DNA from: Crocinitomicaceae bacterium
GTDB lineage: Bacteria > Bacteroidota > Bacteroidia > Flavobacteriales_D > Crocinitomicaceae
DNA: 55,613 nt
NCBI GenBank assembly: GCA_024643555.1
Contig: JAHEMQ010000013.1
Coordinates: 1-55,613, forward strand
Reading direction: 5' to 3'
This document shows positions 35,203 to 44,738 of the stretch, in pieces; the stretch's first letter is position 1, and each line of letters opens with the position of its first letter. The notes beneath the pieces were generated by a model. The model was not told the origin of the DNA. It saw only the letters and a program-made list of their open reading frames with translations, and ran no database searches. A program made the translations under genes and the position numbers.

Positions 35203-36173
35203 CCAATGCAGTCTAAAACCGTTGAAACTTCAATGTTTTCGATGCACTTGCACTGTTGACCTTTTTTACATGCCTGGCACATTTGATCAAAAACGATAAA
35301 CTCTGCCTTAGGTCCAATGGCACACCATCTTCCCGGGTCAATTGGACGTCTCATGGAAAATAATCCAATGGCATGGATTCCGGAAAGTCCAGCGATGTGA
35401 TAGGGTCCAGTTGAACATGCAACCAATGCCTTTGCTTGGGAAATGAAAACGATCAATTGTTCCAAGGATAATTTTCCAGTGGTATCAAAGATGCGCTCAT
35501 GAACAGGGATGAACTGACGGAACATCATTCCTTCTTGTTCTGTACCGGTGAAACAGACTGTTTTTCCCGAGTCAGCGAGTTTGGAAGCGAGGTCCATGTA
35601 TTTTTCCAATGGCCATTCCAACGCACTTCCCTTAGATTTGGGATGTAAAATAATGGTGTCCTTCATTGAAACAGTAATCCAAGATGGAAGTTCCGATTCA
35701 ACCGCCTTAAATTGAATGAACTTTTGCAGGTCTTCCAAGGAAGGTATTTCAGTGATTCCTAACGGAGCAAGTAACTTAAAATTCAATTGGGACTCATGCA
35801 AAGGTGAATTTTTGCGCGTGAAGTTTGGGCGTTCATTACACGTGAACAGATGAAAAATACGGTGAGATGTTCCAATTCTCATCGTAATTTTCGCTTTTTT
35901 AGCTAGGAAAGCCAGTTTTTTATTTGGGAATACATGTAGGATACAGTCTGCTTGTAATTGTTCCAATTGACTCGTTATCGGTTGATTGAATAGTTCATCG
36001 ATGTCCCAAAAAGCATCAATCGCGGTAAAACAAGCTACAATCGGTCGCGTGTAGTTTTTTCCGATAAAAATGATTTCTGCTGCTGGAAATTTATTTCTCA
36101 GGGCTTGACACATCGGTAAGGTCAAGGCAACATCGCCGATACTATCGGTACGGGAAATCAAAATGCGTTTCAT
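35199..36173 (-). CDS. Glycosyltransferase family 9 (heptosyltransferase-like)
   Basis: A 324-residue GT-B enzyme of the ADP-heptose:LPS heptosyltransferase family. Visible are the N-terminal ISRTDSIGDVALTLPM, HPKSKGSALEWPLEKY near 165 for the donor-side domain, and ACSTGPYHIAGLSG near 250 with the invariant S/T-G-x-x-H. The tail is cysteine-rich (CQACKKGQQCKC), perhaps a metal site. It probably adds a sugar to the lipid A core on the cytoplasmic face. Overlaps the GT2 gene and the UbiA-like gene by 4 bp each. Confidence 0.9.
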   Translation of the reverse strand: MKRILISRTDSIGDVALTLPMCQALRNKFPAAEIIFIGKNYTRPIVACFTAIDAFWDIDELFNQPITSQLEQLQADCILHVFPNKKLAFLAKKAKITMRIGTSHRIFHLFTCNERPNFTRKNSPLHESQLNFKLLAPLGITEIPSLEDLQKFIQFKAVESELPSWITVSMKDTIILHPKSKGSALEWPLEKYMDLASKLADSGKTVCFTGTEQEGMMFRQFIPVHERIFDTTGKLSLEQLIVFISQAKALVACSTGPYHIAGLSGIHAIGLFSMRRPIDPGRWCAIGPKAEFIVFDQMCQACKKGQQCKCIENIEVSTVLDCIG

Positions 36174-36925
36174 CGTGATTGTTGATTTAACATGCGCAAA
36201 TTATGGTATTTCACATAGGTTGCATAAGCGCTTCGAATGGAAATTAAAAATCCTGTTTTTCCATCTAAAATCCCACGTTTTATAAAGAAACTTTTAATGA
36301 ACTGATTGAGAACCTTTACATATAACAGTCCCCACGAAATATTCTTCCCTTGTTCAAATAATTCTTGACTCGCAATCCTACCAAAGTATTGAATTTGCTT
36401 GAAGTGATCTTCTTTGGAATAATAGGAATAATGTAACAAATCTCCTGCTAAATGAATGACCTTTCCATTGCTAATTAATTCCAAACGATCGTGCGGGTTC
36501 ACACCTGTCCAATGTGCTGCATCTTTTCGTACAAGTCGTGTTTTTGTGTCCGGATACCAGCCGCAATATTTTACCCAATGTCCACAGTAATTTGTTAGGC
36601 GATTAAACGCATAGGCTTCCCCAGCATGATTTTTTTTCACCTTTAAAATGGATTGCGACAATTCATCTGTCAACGCTTCATCAGCGTCTAGAGATAGCAC
36701 CCACTCTGTTTCTGCTAATTGTAATGCTCGGTTTTTCTGTTGGATATGTCCATCAAACACATGTTGAACAAACTTGACGTGATGTTTATGGCAAATTGCT
36801 TCTGTTCGATCGGTTGAATAGGAATCCAACACGAGGATTTCATCGCAGACTTTTTTCAACGACACCAAACAACGTTCAATGTTTCGTTCTTCGTTAAAAG
36901 TAATGATGACACCCGTTATTTTCAT
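36170..36925 (-). CDS. Glycosyltransferase family 2 (WaaE/KdtX-like)
   Basis: A 251-residue GT-A enzyme. ITGVIITFNEERNIERCL opens the nucleotide-sugar fold, DSYSTDRTE near 36 and LSLDADEAL near 82 carry the binding aspartates, and the Tyr/Trp-rich block around WVKYCGWYPDTKTRLVRK is typical of the WaaE/KdtX group, which decorates the LPS core. Coupled to the GT9 gene by an ATGA overlap, 26 bp after mltD. A core-oligosaccharide role is inferred from family and partner. Confidence 0.88.
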   Translation of the reverse strand: MKITGVIITFNEERNIERCLVSLKKVCDEILVLDSYSTDRTEAICHKHHVKFVQHVFDGHIQQKNRALQLAETEWVLSLDADEALTDELSQSILKVKKNHAGEAYAFNRLTNYCGHWVKYCGWYPDTKTRLVRKDAAHWTGVNPHDRLELISNGKVIHLAGDLLHYSYYSKEDHFKQIQYFGRIASQELFEQGKNISWGLLYVKVLNQFIKSFFIKRGILDGKTGFLISIRSAYATYVKYHNLRMLNQQSR

Positions 36926-36951
36926 AGCTCCAATTGGTGCTTGTACTAGCG

Positions 36952-38469
36952 TTACTTAATTCTGATGCGTTGTCCAACCGAAATATTATTGATGTTCACG
37001 CCAGGATTTAAACGCTGTAGTTGACCTTGGGACAAGTTGTTTCGTTGTGCAATCTTCCCGAATGTATCCCCTGGTTTTACATTGTAATATTTTTTTGCTG
37101 GTGGTGTTGGTCTAGGCGCTGGAGCAGGTGTAGGTGCAGCAGTTTGAGCACTGAACAGTTTCAGTTTTTGTCCAGCATATATATTGGTGGTCTGTAAGCC
37201 ATTCCACTCCATGATTTGTTCAACGCTCACATTGTATCTCAAGGCAATGTTTTTGAGGTTCTCACCTGCCTTTACTTTGTGGTATTGAAGGTTATTATTG
37301 GAAGGGACCAAGCTGTCTTCAACCACTTCGATTACATTGACGGAATCAATGGTAGCTGAACTATCTGGTGTTGCTATTACAATTGGTTTGGGTGCAGGTG
37401 GTTTGGGAGCGTACAATGCTTTTTCAAGGTTATACAAGGAATCTTCCAAACTTACGAGTAAATTAATTTTTTCCATAGGACCAGTCAGACATCTAGCTGG
37501 ATTCATTTTAGGAATGAACGCCGTTTTATAAACTGGATTCAAGGATTTTATTTCCTCTAAATCCCAAAGAGCTAGTTGCGAAATGGTATTCATGTGCACA
37601 CCATCTTTCATACACATCGTATCGAGCTGTGCATTGTGCACTTTCGCTTCCATGGGAACAATATTATGTTCAGCATGATACGTAATCAAATATGCAGCAG
37701 CGATAAAATTAGGTACGTATCCTTGTGTTTCTTGCGGTAAAAAAGGACGGACTTCCCAGTAGGTGGTTTTTCCTCCAGAGCGTTTAATGGCGTGATTTAC
37801 ATTTCCAGGACCCGCATTGTAGGCAGCCAGGGCCAAATTCCAATCCCCATAAATGCCATATAATTGTTTCAAATAACGACAAGCGGCATCCGTTGCTTTT
37901 TCCGGATCCATGCGTTCATCGATGTAAGAATTTTCCTCTAAGCCAAAATATAGACCTGTTTTATACATGAATTGCCAAAGTCCTAGAGCTCCAGCGCGTG
38001 ATTTTACTTGAGGACGAAGTCCACTTTCAATCACGGATAAATAACGTAATTCTTGCGGCAATCCGTACTCGGCTAATTTTTCTCCGAACAAATCAAAATA
38101 CAATGCGGAGCGACCCATCACAACTCGGATGAAACCACGTCGTTGTGCCGCAAAGAATTTAATTGTAGAAAGTGTGGCAGGATTACAGTCCATGTGAAAC
38201 GGACTTTTCTTGCTCATTTCTTCTAATCGCTGGCAATATATTTCATCTGAAAAAGTAGGAACTTGATTCGGCTCATAATTCAAGGAGTTGATGATGGAAT
38301 CATAATTATGTTGATTCGCATAATCCGCATAAAACAAGTTCAGACTTTGTTGAACAGTATTAAAAAATGCATCCGGATTTAGTGTGTCAGCTGGACGAAC
38401 GAGGTGCGCGGGTTTTTGACTAAAAGCAAAGCCACTAAGCAACAAACAGACCATCCAGATGAACCTCAT
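36952..38469 (-). CDS. Membrane-bound lytic transglycosylase with two LysM domains
   Basis: A 505-residue periplasmic MltD-type enzyme that cleaves peptidoglycan to 1,6-anhydro-muropeptides. After a signal peptide ending in AFSQ, the GH23 domain spans about 105-260: catalytic E148 in VIESGL, then SRAGALGLWQFM and ALAAYNAGPGNV. Two LysM wall-binding modules follow (about 397-440 and 460-504, the latter ending the protein). A P/A-rich linker joins them. The start overlaps the gatA stop by 4 bp. No lipobox cysteine, so it is probably free in the periplasm rather than lipid-anchored. Confidence 0.92.
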   Translation of the reverse strand: MRFIWMVCLLLSGFAFSQKPAHLVRPADTLNPDAFFNTVQQSLNLFYADYANQHNYDSIINSLNYEPNQVPTFSDEIYCQRLEEMSKKSPFHMDCNPATLSTIKFFAAQRRGFIRVVMGRSALYFDLFGEKLAEYGLPQELRYLSVIESGLRPQVKSRAGALGLWQFMYKTGLYFGLEENSYIDERMDPEKATDAACRYLKQLYGIYGDWNLALAAYNAGPGNVNHAIKRSGGKTTYWEVRPFLPQETQGYVPNFIAAAYLITYHAEHNIVPMEAKVHNAQLDTMCMKDGVHMNTISQLALWDLEEIKSLNPVYKTAFIPKMNPARCLTGPMEKINLLVSLEDSLYNLEKALYAPKPPAPKPIVIATPDSSATIDSVNVIEVVEDSLVPSNNNLQYHKVKAGENLKNIALRYNVSVEQIMEWNGLQTTNIYAGQKLKLFSAQTAAPTPAPAPRPTPPAKKYYNVKPGDTFGKIAQRNNLSQGQLQRLNPGVNINNISVGQRIRIK

Positions 38470-39872
38470 ATCATTTCCTCCAGTTTTTTAACGCCATAGA
38501 ATAACAAATCTTCTTGAAAGGAATCTGCCATTAATTGAATTCCGAAAGGTAATCCGTTCGAATGTATCCCAAAAGGAATACTAATTGCAGGATTTCCAGT
38601 TAAATTAGCGTGTACTGTAAAGATATCCTGTAAGTACATTTGAATCGGATCTTTTACCGCATTTTTTTCGAATGCCGTTCCTGGCGTTGTTGGCAATAGC
38701 AGCAAATCTAGTTCCTTAAAAAATTCATCCGTTCGATTCTTAAGAACGCGACGAACTTTCTGTCCTTGGGTATAATAAGCATCATAATATCCGTGGGAAA
38801 GTACAAAGGTTCCAGTCATGATGCGGCGCTTCACTTCCGGTCCAAATCCTTCGGTGCGCGATTTAATATATGTTTGTTCCACACCTTTTGCTTCTTGGCT
38901 TCGGTAGCCAAAATGCACACCATCAAAACGAGATAAATTCGAAGAGGCTTCAGCGGTAGTTAAGACGTAGTAGGTTGGAACCATGTAATCCATGAATGGA
39001 AAACTCACTTCAGTAATTTCATGTCCTGTATCCTTCAACTTTTGGATTAGTTCCGTCAATTTGGCTTTCACTTCAGGGTCCAATCCTTCGTGGTGAATAC
39101 ACTCGCTGATGAGTCCAATTTTTAATTTTTCAGGAAAGTTATTGGAGGTGCCTTTCACTTCGCGAGATGAAGTGGTTGCATCCATTTCATCTTCTCCTGC
39201 ACTTAATTCATAAATGAGTTTGGCATCCTCTGCCGAATTGGTAAACGAACCAATTTGGTCAAATGAGGAAGCATAGGCAATGAGTCCGTAACGGCTCATT
39301 CGTCCGTAAGTTGGTTTTAAACCGTATGTTCCTGTCCAGGATGCGGGTTGACGCACAGAACCTCCTGTATCACTACCTAGGGTAATGGTACACAAGTTTG
39401 CGCTTGCTGCAACGGCACTTCCACCTGAAGATCCACCTGGGACATGGTTCGCCTTCCAGTTGTTTTCAACGGAGCCGAATGCAGAAGTCTCATTGGAACT
39501 TCCCATAGCAAATTCATCACAATTTAAACGACCAATGACAATCGCGTCTTGATCGATTAAACGTTGTAAAACAGTTGATGTATACAAAGAAGTAAATCCT
39601 TCCAGGATTTTCGAAGAAGCACTAACGTGGTGATTTTTATAACAAATGTTATCCTTTATTCCAACAACTACGCCGGCCAGTGGTCCAGCAGTTCCAGCCT
39701 TCACTTTCTCATCTACCAACTTGGCATTTTCCAGAACAGATTCTGTGAAAACTTCTAGAAAGGCATTGAGATGCGCATTTTCCTGAATTTTTTTCAGGTA
39801 AGCTTGAGCAATAGACAAAACAGATTCGCCTGAAAGCACAGCCTTCTGAACATCACCAATTGTACGGTACAT
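38466..39872 (-). CDS. gatA: Asp/Glu-tRNA amidotransferase subunit A
   Basis: A 468-residue amidase-signature enzyme that supplies ammonia from glutamine to misacylated Glu-tRNA-Gln or Asp-tRNA-Asn. The Ser-cisSer-Lys triad is intact: K73 (GIKDNI), S148 (PGGSSGGSA) and S172 (GSDTGGSVRQP). The rest aligns along the whole usual length. Subunits B and C are not in this window, which is common in Bacteroidota. Lies 6 bp after tatA and overlaps mltD by 4 bp. Confidence 0.96.
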   Translation of the reverse strand: MYRTIGDVQKAVLSGESVLSIAQAYLKKIQENAHLNAFLEVFTESVLENAKLVDEKVKAGTAGPLAGVVVGIKDNICYKNHHVSASSKILEGFTSLYTSTVLQRLIDQDAIVIGRLNCDEFAMGSSNETSAFGSVENNWKANHVPGGSSGGSAVAASANLCTITLGSDTGGSVRQPASWTGTYGLKPTYGRMSRYGLIAYASSFDQIGSFTNSAEDAKLIYELSAGEDEMDATTSSREVKGTSNNFPEKLKIGLISECIHHEGLDPEVKAKLTELIQKLKDTGHEITEVSFPFMDYMVPTYYVLTTAEASSNLSRFDGVHFGYRSQEAKGVEQTYIKSRTEGFGPEVKRRIMTGTFVLSHGYYDAYYTQGQKVRRVLKNRTDEFFKELDLLLLPTTPGTAFEKNAVKDPIQMYLQDIFTVHANLTGNPAISIPFGIHSNGLPFGIQLMADSFQEDLLFYGVKKLEEMI

Positions 39873-39878
39873 GAATGC

Positions 39879-40067
39879 TTATTTATCGTCTGCTTTAATC
39901 TCCGTTGAAGAACTCGTTGTTTCTTCGTTTTCTCCTTTGGAAGCATCCTTGAATTCTTTTACGCCTTTTCCAAGTCCACGCATTAATTCAGGAATTTTTT
40001 TACCTCCAAAAAACAAAAGGATGATAATTAAAATAAGGATGATTTCTGTTGGTCCTAACTTGCCCAT
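39879..40067 (-). CDS. tatA: Sec-independent translocase TatA/E
   Basis: A 62-residue protein: one membrane helix ([13 protein letters not shown]), the FGGKKIPEL hinge, an amphipathic helix and an acidic tail. It forms the pore of the twin-arginine pathway. I chose ATG 40067 (MGKLGPTEI), the family start; the nine extra residues of the longer frame are not usual. First gene of the operon tatA-gatA-mltD-GT2-GT9-membrane protein. A client is nearby in the genome: ActB carries a twin-arginine signal. Confidence 0.92.
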   Translation of the reverse strand: MGKLGPTEIILILIIILLFFGGKKIPELMRGLGKGVKEFKDASKGENEETTSSSTEIKADDK

Positions 40068-40093
40068 AAGATTTCTTTTATTGGATGAATACA

Positions 40094-40120
40094 CAAAGCT
40101 ACGAAAAAAGGCAGTAGCAA
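40094..40120 (-). promoter_or_regulatory. Possible promoter of the tatA-gatA-mltD operon
   Basis: TAGCTTTG (40094-40101, minus strand) matches TAnnTTTG; a TTG at 40118-40120 is 16 bp upstream, a little closer than the usual 17-23. It lies 26 bp before the tatA ATG, between tatA and the end of infB. Confidence 0.4.
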
Positions 40121-40141
40121 TGTCTTTTCATCCGATTTAGA

Positions 40142-42868
40142 CTATAATTTTCTTGCGACTTCGACTTCCTCGTATGCTTCTACGATATCGCCTACTTTAA
40201 TGTCATCATATTTATCGATGTTCAAACCACACTCATAGTTATTTTTCACCTCACGGACATCATCTTTGAATCGTTTCAATGAACCAAGAAGTCCTGTATG
40301 AACAACAATTCCATCGCGAATTACTCGGATTTTTGAAGAGCGTTTAATAACACCATCCATGACATAACATCCTGCAATGGTTCCTACTTTTGTGATTTCA
40401 AATGTCTCACGGATTTCAGCTGAACCAATGATTTGTTCCTCGATATCAGGCGAAAGCATTCCTTCCATCGCTGCTTTAATTTCCTCAATCGCTTTGTAGA
40501 TTACCGAATAAAGACGGATATCGATTTGTTCGTTTTCAGCCAATTTACGAGCGGTTAACGAAGGTCGAACTTGGAATCCAATAATGATTGCGTCAGATGC
40601 TGATGCCAAGTTGACGTCAGCTTCTGTGATGGCACCTACCCCTTTCAGGATAATGTTCACTTGGATTTCTTCGGTAGACAAGTTCAATAATGCGTCAGAA
40701 AGTGCTTCAATAGAACCATCCACATCACCTTTCACGATGATGTTCAATTCTTTAAAGTCTCCGATAGCCAAACGACGACCGATCTCATCCAAAGTAATAT
40801 GTTTCGTCGTACGCAATCCTTGTTCGCGGTACAATTGTTCGCGTTTCAAGGCGATTGATTTCGCTTCTTTCTCATCGTCAAGGATGTGGAATTTATCTCC
40901 CGCGTTTGGCGCTCCACCAATACCTAAAACAGACACTGGGCAAGACGGTCCGGCTTCTGCCAAAGCAACACCATGTTCGTCGTGCATGGCGCGAACTTTT
41001 CCGAAATAACGTCCTACCAATACCACATCACCAATGCGCATTGTACCCGCTTCCACGAGCATGTTGGTCACATAACCCTTTCCTTTGTCCAAAGAAGATT
41101 CGATAACTGTACCAACGGCATTTTTATTTGGATTGGCTTTTAATTCTAATAATTCCGCTTCCAAAAGAACTTTGTCAAGGAGTGCATCAATATTCAAATT
41201 CTGTTTTGCAGAAATTTCCTGTACTTGGTATTTTCCACCCCAATCTTCCACCAAGATATTCATGGCAGATAATTGTTCGCGTATGCGGTCTGGGTTTGCA
41301 CCAGGTTTATCAATTTTATTGATGGCAAAAATCATCGGAACGTTCGCTGCCTGAGCATGCGAAATCGCTTCTTTTGTTTGAGGCATGACGTCATCATCTG
41401 CCGCAACAATGATAATAGCCACATCGGTAACTTGCGCACCACGTGCACGCATCGCGGTAAACGCCTCGTGACCTGGTGTATCCAAGAAGGTCATTTTACG
41501 TCCGTCTTTCAATGTAACAGAGTATGCACCAATGTGTTGGGTGATACCTCCGGCCTCGCCTTCCGTTACATTCGCATTGCGAATTCTATCCAACAAGGAT
41601 GTTTTACCGTGGTCAACGTGACCCATTACGGTTATGATTGGCGGACGACTTACTAATTCCTCTGGTTTGTCTTCCACCACAGAAATTGCATCTTGAACTT
41701 CAGCACTTACGAATTCCGTTTCAAAGCCAAATTCATCTGCCACAATGTGAATTGTTTCCGCATCTAATCGTTGGTTAATGGAAGCAAAGATTCCGAGAGA
41801 CATACACACTGAAATAACCTGAGTTGGTTGCACGCTCATCATCGAGGCAAGTTCAGAAACCGTAACAAACTCGGTTAATTTCAAGATTTTATCTTCCAAT
41901 TCCGCTGCTGCCATTTCTTCTTGGCGGCGTTGTTGGAAGCTGTCTCGTTTTAAACGTCTGTTTTTAGACGCCTTGGATTTACCCCCTTGATTCGAAAGTC
42001 TTGCAAGGGTATCTTTGATTTCTTTTTGAATATCAGAAGCCGAAATTTCCGGTTTATCTGCTTTCGGTCCTTTGTTGGCGTTGTTACCAGGACGATTTGT
42101 ATTATTTGTGCCTGCATTATTCGCTGCAGGAGTTTCAACTTTTTTAATGCGTTTGCGTTTGCGTTTCGCATCATCATTGGATGAAGCAACCGGATTTCTA
42201 GGTCGTTCAACTGGCAATTCAATTTTACCAAGAACCGTTGGTCCGCTTAACACCGTACGTTCGAAACGAATCGTTTCAATTTCTGGAGCGGCACTTGGTT
42301 TTTCAGTTTCTTTTTCTTCCTCAGCGATAGGCGCTTTTGGAGTTTCTTCTACTTTAGGCTCGGGTTTCGACTTAGGCGCTGGCTCTTCTTTTTTCTTGTC
42401 TGGACGAGTTCGTTGGTTGATTGCAGAAAGATCGATTTTTCCAATCACATTTACATGACTACTTTCGACAGGAGTTATCTCCGGTGTATGAGAAATTTCT
42501 TTCGGCTCTTCTGGAGCAACGATTGGTTTCTCAATAGCAAAAACTTGTCTTTTAATTTCTTCCAAGTTGATCGCATCACCTTCATCCTCATCCTCTGAAG
42601 AATCAGTTGAGTTTGGTACATCTGCTGGCTTATCACTTAAAGTCACAGACTCACGTTTTTCTCTACGAGTAGAGGCCTTAGACTGCTCTTTCATAGATTG
42701 ATCAGCAGCAAACTCTTGGCACAAAAGGTCAAAATGTTCCTGTTCCAAACGCGTGTTTGGATTGGAATCAATTTTAATTCCTTTAGACTCCAAGAATTCA
42801 ACTAATGTTGGTAATCCAACATTCAGTTCTCCTGCTGCTTTTCCTAATCGAATCGGTTTTCCCGCCAT
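40142..42868 (-). CDS. infB: Translation initiation factor IF-2
   Basis: A 908-residue GTPase that places initiator tRNA on the ribosome. The first about 330 residues are low-complexity and charged (Lys/Glu/Pro, Asn), followed by an IF-2 N2 domain, the G domain with [12 protein letters not shown] near 416, DTPGHEA and NKID, then domains II-IV. N-terminal [18 protein letters not shown] is the usual Bacteroidota start. Third gene of rimP-nusA-infB, 36 bp after nusA. Confidence 0.97.
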   Translation of the reverse strand: MAGKPIRLGKAAGELNVGLPTLVEFLESKGIKIDSNPNTRLEQEHFDLLCQEFAADQSMKEQSKASTRREKRESVTLSDKPADVPNSTDSSEDEDEGDAINLEEIKRQVFAIEKPIVAPEEPKEISHTPEITPVESSHVNVIGKIDLSAINQRTRPDKKKEEPAPKSKPEPKVEETPKAPIAEEEKETEKPSAAPEIETIRFERTVLSGPTVLGKIELPVERPRNPVASSNDDAKRKRKRIKKVETPAANNAGTNNTNRPGNNANKGPKADKPEISASDIQKEIKDTLARLSNQGGKSKASKNRRLKRDSFQQRRQEEMAAAELEDKILKLTEFVTVSELASMMSVQPTQVISVCMSLGIFASINQRLDAETIHIVADEFGFETEFVSAEVQDAISVVEDKPEELVSRPPIITVMGHVDHGKTSLLDRIRNANVTEGEAGGITQHIGAYSVTLKDGRKMTFLDTPGHEAFTAMRARGAQVTDVAIIIVAADDDVMPQTKEAISHAQAANVPMIFAINKIDKPGANPDRIREQLSAMNILVEDWGGKYQVQEISAKQNLNIDALLDKVLLEAELLELKANPNKNAVGTVIESSLDKGKGYVTNMLVEAGTMRIGDVVLVGRYFGKVRAMHDEHGVALAEAGPSCPVSVLGIGGAPNAGDKFHILDDEKEAKSIALKREQLYREQGLRTTKHITLDEIGRRLAIGDFKELNIIVKGDVDGSIEALSDALLNLSTEEIQVNIILKGVGAITEADVNLASASDAIIIGFQVRPSLTARKLAENEQIDIRLYSVIYKAIEEIKAAMEGMLSPDIEEQIIGSAEIRETFEITKVGTIAGCYVMDGVIKRSSKIRVIRDGIVVHTGLLGSLKRFKDDVREVKNNYECGLNIDKYDDIKVGDIVEAYEEVEVARKL

Positions 42869-42904
42869 ATTTATCCTTTTACGCTTCTGTAAGGGAGATT
42901 AAAT

Positions 42905-44140
42905 TTATTCAAATTCTGCTTGCAAAATACGGAATACTTCCTCGATCGTTTCTTTCTCAAGGTCCGTACGTGAAACTAATTCGTCCACGCTAATTTCCAA
43001 TACAGATTTTGCTGTATCGCAGCCAATCGCTTTTAGCTCATCGATAATCCAGCTATCGATTTCGTCTGCGAATTCTTCTAAATCAACATCTTCTACATCC
43101 ACTTCTCCATCACGGTATACATCAATTTCGTATCCGCTTAATTTTCCAGCCAATTTAATATTGTTACCACCTTTTCCGATGGCTAAAGACACTTGGTCTG
43201 GTTTCAAGTATACTTTCACTCGTTTTTCCTCTTCCAAAATTTCCATGGAAGTCACTTTTGCAGGAGAAAGTGCGCGTTGAATCAACAACTGATTATTCGT
43301 TGTGTAATTAATGACATCAATGTTTTCGTTTCTCAATTCACGAACAATTCCATGAATACGAGATCCTTTCATTCCCACACATGCTCCAACTGGATCAATG
43401 CGATCGTCGTAAGATTCTACTGCTACTTTTGCACGCTCACCTGGTTCACGAACAATTTTCTTAATGGTAATTAGTCCGTCAAATACCTCAGGAACCTCCA
43501 GTTCGAACAATCGCTCAAGGAATTCCGGTGCGGTACGTGAAAGAATAATGACAGGTGTGCTGTTGCGCATGTCAACTTTAGCCACAACTGCACGAACAGA
43601 TTCTCCTTTTTTGAAGAAATCAGATGGAATTTGCTCCGATTTTGGAAGAATCAATTCATTGTTGTCATCATCCATGACAAGAATTTCTTTTTTCCAAACT
43701 TGGTAAACTTCACCGGTAACAATTTCTCCAATGCGTTCTTTGTATTTTTTGTATAGATGATCTTTCTCTAATTCTAAAATGCGAGAGATCAAGTTTTGAC
43801 GCAAGGAAAGTACATTTCTACGTCCAAAGTCAATGAATTTGAACTCCTCGGTTACTTCTTCACCGATTTCGAAATCCGGCTCAATTTTGATCGCGTCAGA
43901 ATACGCAATTTCCGTATTTGGATCTTCTACTTCACCATCATCCACAATTTCTTTATTCAAGAAAATCTGAACGTCACCTTTGTCGATGTTAACGATAATG
44001 TCGATGTGTTCGTCGGTATTGAACTTTTTCTTAAACATCGCTCGGAAGACATCTTCCAAGACATGTTGCATTGTTTGTTTGTCAATGTTTTTTAATTCCT
44101 TAAACTCCGAGAACGAGTCAACTAGTTCCGTACTATTCAT
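42905..44140 (-). CDS. nusA: Transcription elongation/termination factor NusA
   Basis: A 411-residue RNA-binding factor that modulates pausing and termination. The N-terminal RNA-polymerase-binding domain (about 1-130), S1 domain (about 130-200, IGEVYQVWKKEILVMD-like stretch GEIVTGEVYQVW) and two KH domains (about 200-345; VGACVGMKGSRI and SLAIGKGGNNIKLA) are present, then a short tail with helices. It lacks the acidic C-terminal repeats of E. coli NusA, normal for this phylum. Starts 5 bp after rimP. Confidence 0.96.
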   Translation of the reverse strand: MNSTELVDSFSEFKELKNIDKQTMQHVLEDVFRAMFKKKFNTDEHIDIIVNIDKGDVQIFLNKEIVDDGEVEDPNTEIAYSDAIKIEPDFEIGEEVTEEFKFIDFGRRNVLSLRQNLISRILELEKDHLYKKYKERIGEIVTGEVYQVWKKEILVMDDDNNELILPKSEQIPSDFFKKGESVRAVVAKVDMRNSTPVIILSRTAPEFLERLFELEVPEVFDGLITIKKIVREPGERAKVAVESYDDRIDPVGACVGMKGSRIHGIVRELRNENIDVINYTTNNQLLIQRALSPAKVTSMEILEEEKRVKVYLKPDQVSLAIGKGGNNIKLAGKLSGYEIDVYRDGEVDVEDVDLEEFADEIDSWIIDELKAIGCDTAKSVLEISVDELVSRTDLEKETIEEVFRILQAEFE

Positions 44141-44145
44141 AGCGT

Positions 44146-44622
44146 TTATTTAAAAGATATAACAATTTTAGACTCTTTTATTTCAGTAAAGGGAAGCTCT
44201 AGTATTTCTTCCACTTGTATTTTTCTTCTTTTTTCCACCGATTTCTGAAGGGAAATTTGTTTGATGACAATTCCTACATCATTTAATTTCATCAATTCAC
44301 CTTCAAATTTATCGCCATTATTCATGACAACTTTGAAACTGCGTCCAACATTTTTCGCATATTGATTGATATGGCGAATCGGTTTATCAAGTCCAGCGGA
44401 GGAGACATGTAATTCGAAATCTTGTTTTTCGCGATCTAAGTTATGTTCAATATTTCTAGATACAGAAACACAATCGTTCACAGAAACACCACCTTTCAAT
44501 TTATCCAATTCAACATGGATGACATTGCTGGATGAAATGTTTAATTCAACGACATACAAACCATTGTCCAATTCAGCAATGCGCTCGTCGATTAATTCTA
44601 ATATGAGTTTTCTATCTAACAT
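44146..44622 (-). CDS. rimP: Ribosome maturation factor RimP
   Basis: A 158-residue factor for 30S maturation: N-terminal alpha-beta domain (about 1-75) with the LDVSRxIE-like segment CVSVSRNIEHNLD, and a C-terminal Sm-like beta barrel (about 85-158; GDKFEGELMKLNDVGIVI). Sequence is divergent but length, order and operon (rimP-nusA-infB) settle it. Its mRNA leader carries the hairpin at 44637-44656; the promoter is at 44684-44714. Confidence 0.92.
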   Translation of the reverse strand: MLDRKLILELIDERIAELDNGLYVVELNISSSNVIHVELDKLKGGVSVNDCVSVSRNIEHNLDREKQDFELHVSSAGLDKPIRHINQYAKNVGRSFKVVMNNGDKFEGELMKLNDVGIVIKQISLQKSVEKRRKIQVEEILELPFTEIKESKIVISFK

Positions 44623-44636
44623 TTCTTGTAATAAAA

Positions 44637-44656
44637 GAGGGGACTTTCGTCCCCTC
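44637..44656 (-). promoter_or_regulatory. rimP leader hairpin (possible attenuator)
   Basis: On the minus strand GAGGGGAC-GAAA-GTCCCCTC, a perfect 8-bp stem with a GAAA tetraloop, is followed by TTTTATTACAAGAA and the rimP ATG. It ends 14 bp before the start codon within the transcribed leader, and the following U-rich segment gives it terminator-like form. It may attenuate or modulate translation of rimP-nusA-infB. A three-codon frame (ATGAACGAATGA) precedes it in the same leader. Confidence 0.7.
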
Positions 44657-44683
44657 TCACTTCATTCGTTCATAAATGTGGTA

Positions 44684-44714
44684 CAAATATACAGTCTTTT
44701 TATAGAAATTCAAA
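44684..44714 (-). promoter_or_regulatory. Consensus promoter of rimP-nusA-infB
   Basis: On the minus strand TTTG (44711-44714), exactly 19 bp, then TATATTTG (44684-44691): a full match to the Bacteroidota primary-sigma promoter TTTG-N19-TAnnTTTG. Transcription should start near 44678, leaving a leader of about 56 bases with the hairpin. Confidence 0.85.
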
Positions 44715-44726
44715 ATCAAATGACGT

Positions 44727-44734
44727 TATCTTTG
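44727..44734 (+). promoter_or_regulatory. Putative -7 box TATCTTTG for the DUF3109 gene
   Basis: TATCTTTG, then TTTT, then the ATG at 44739. Same arrangement as at engB (box, 4 bp, ATG), which predicts a leaderless message. No TTTG 19 bp upstream. It faces the rimP promoter from the other strand. Confidence 0.45.
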
Positions 44735-44738
44735 TTTT

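Noticed and set aside
40584-41009. Open frame of 141 codons on the + strand
   Set aside because: Antisense to the conserved C-terminal domains of infB; no independent support.
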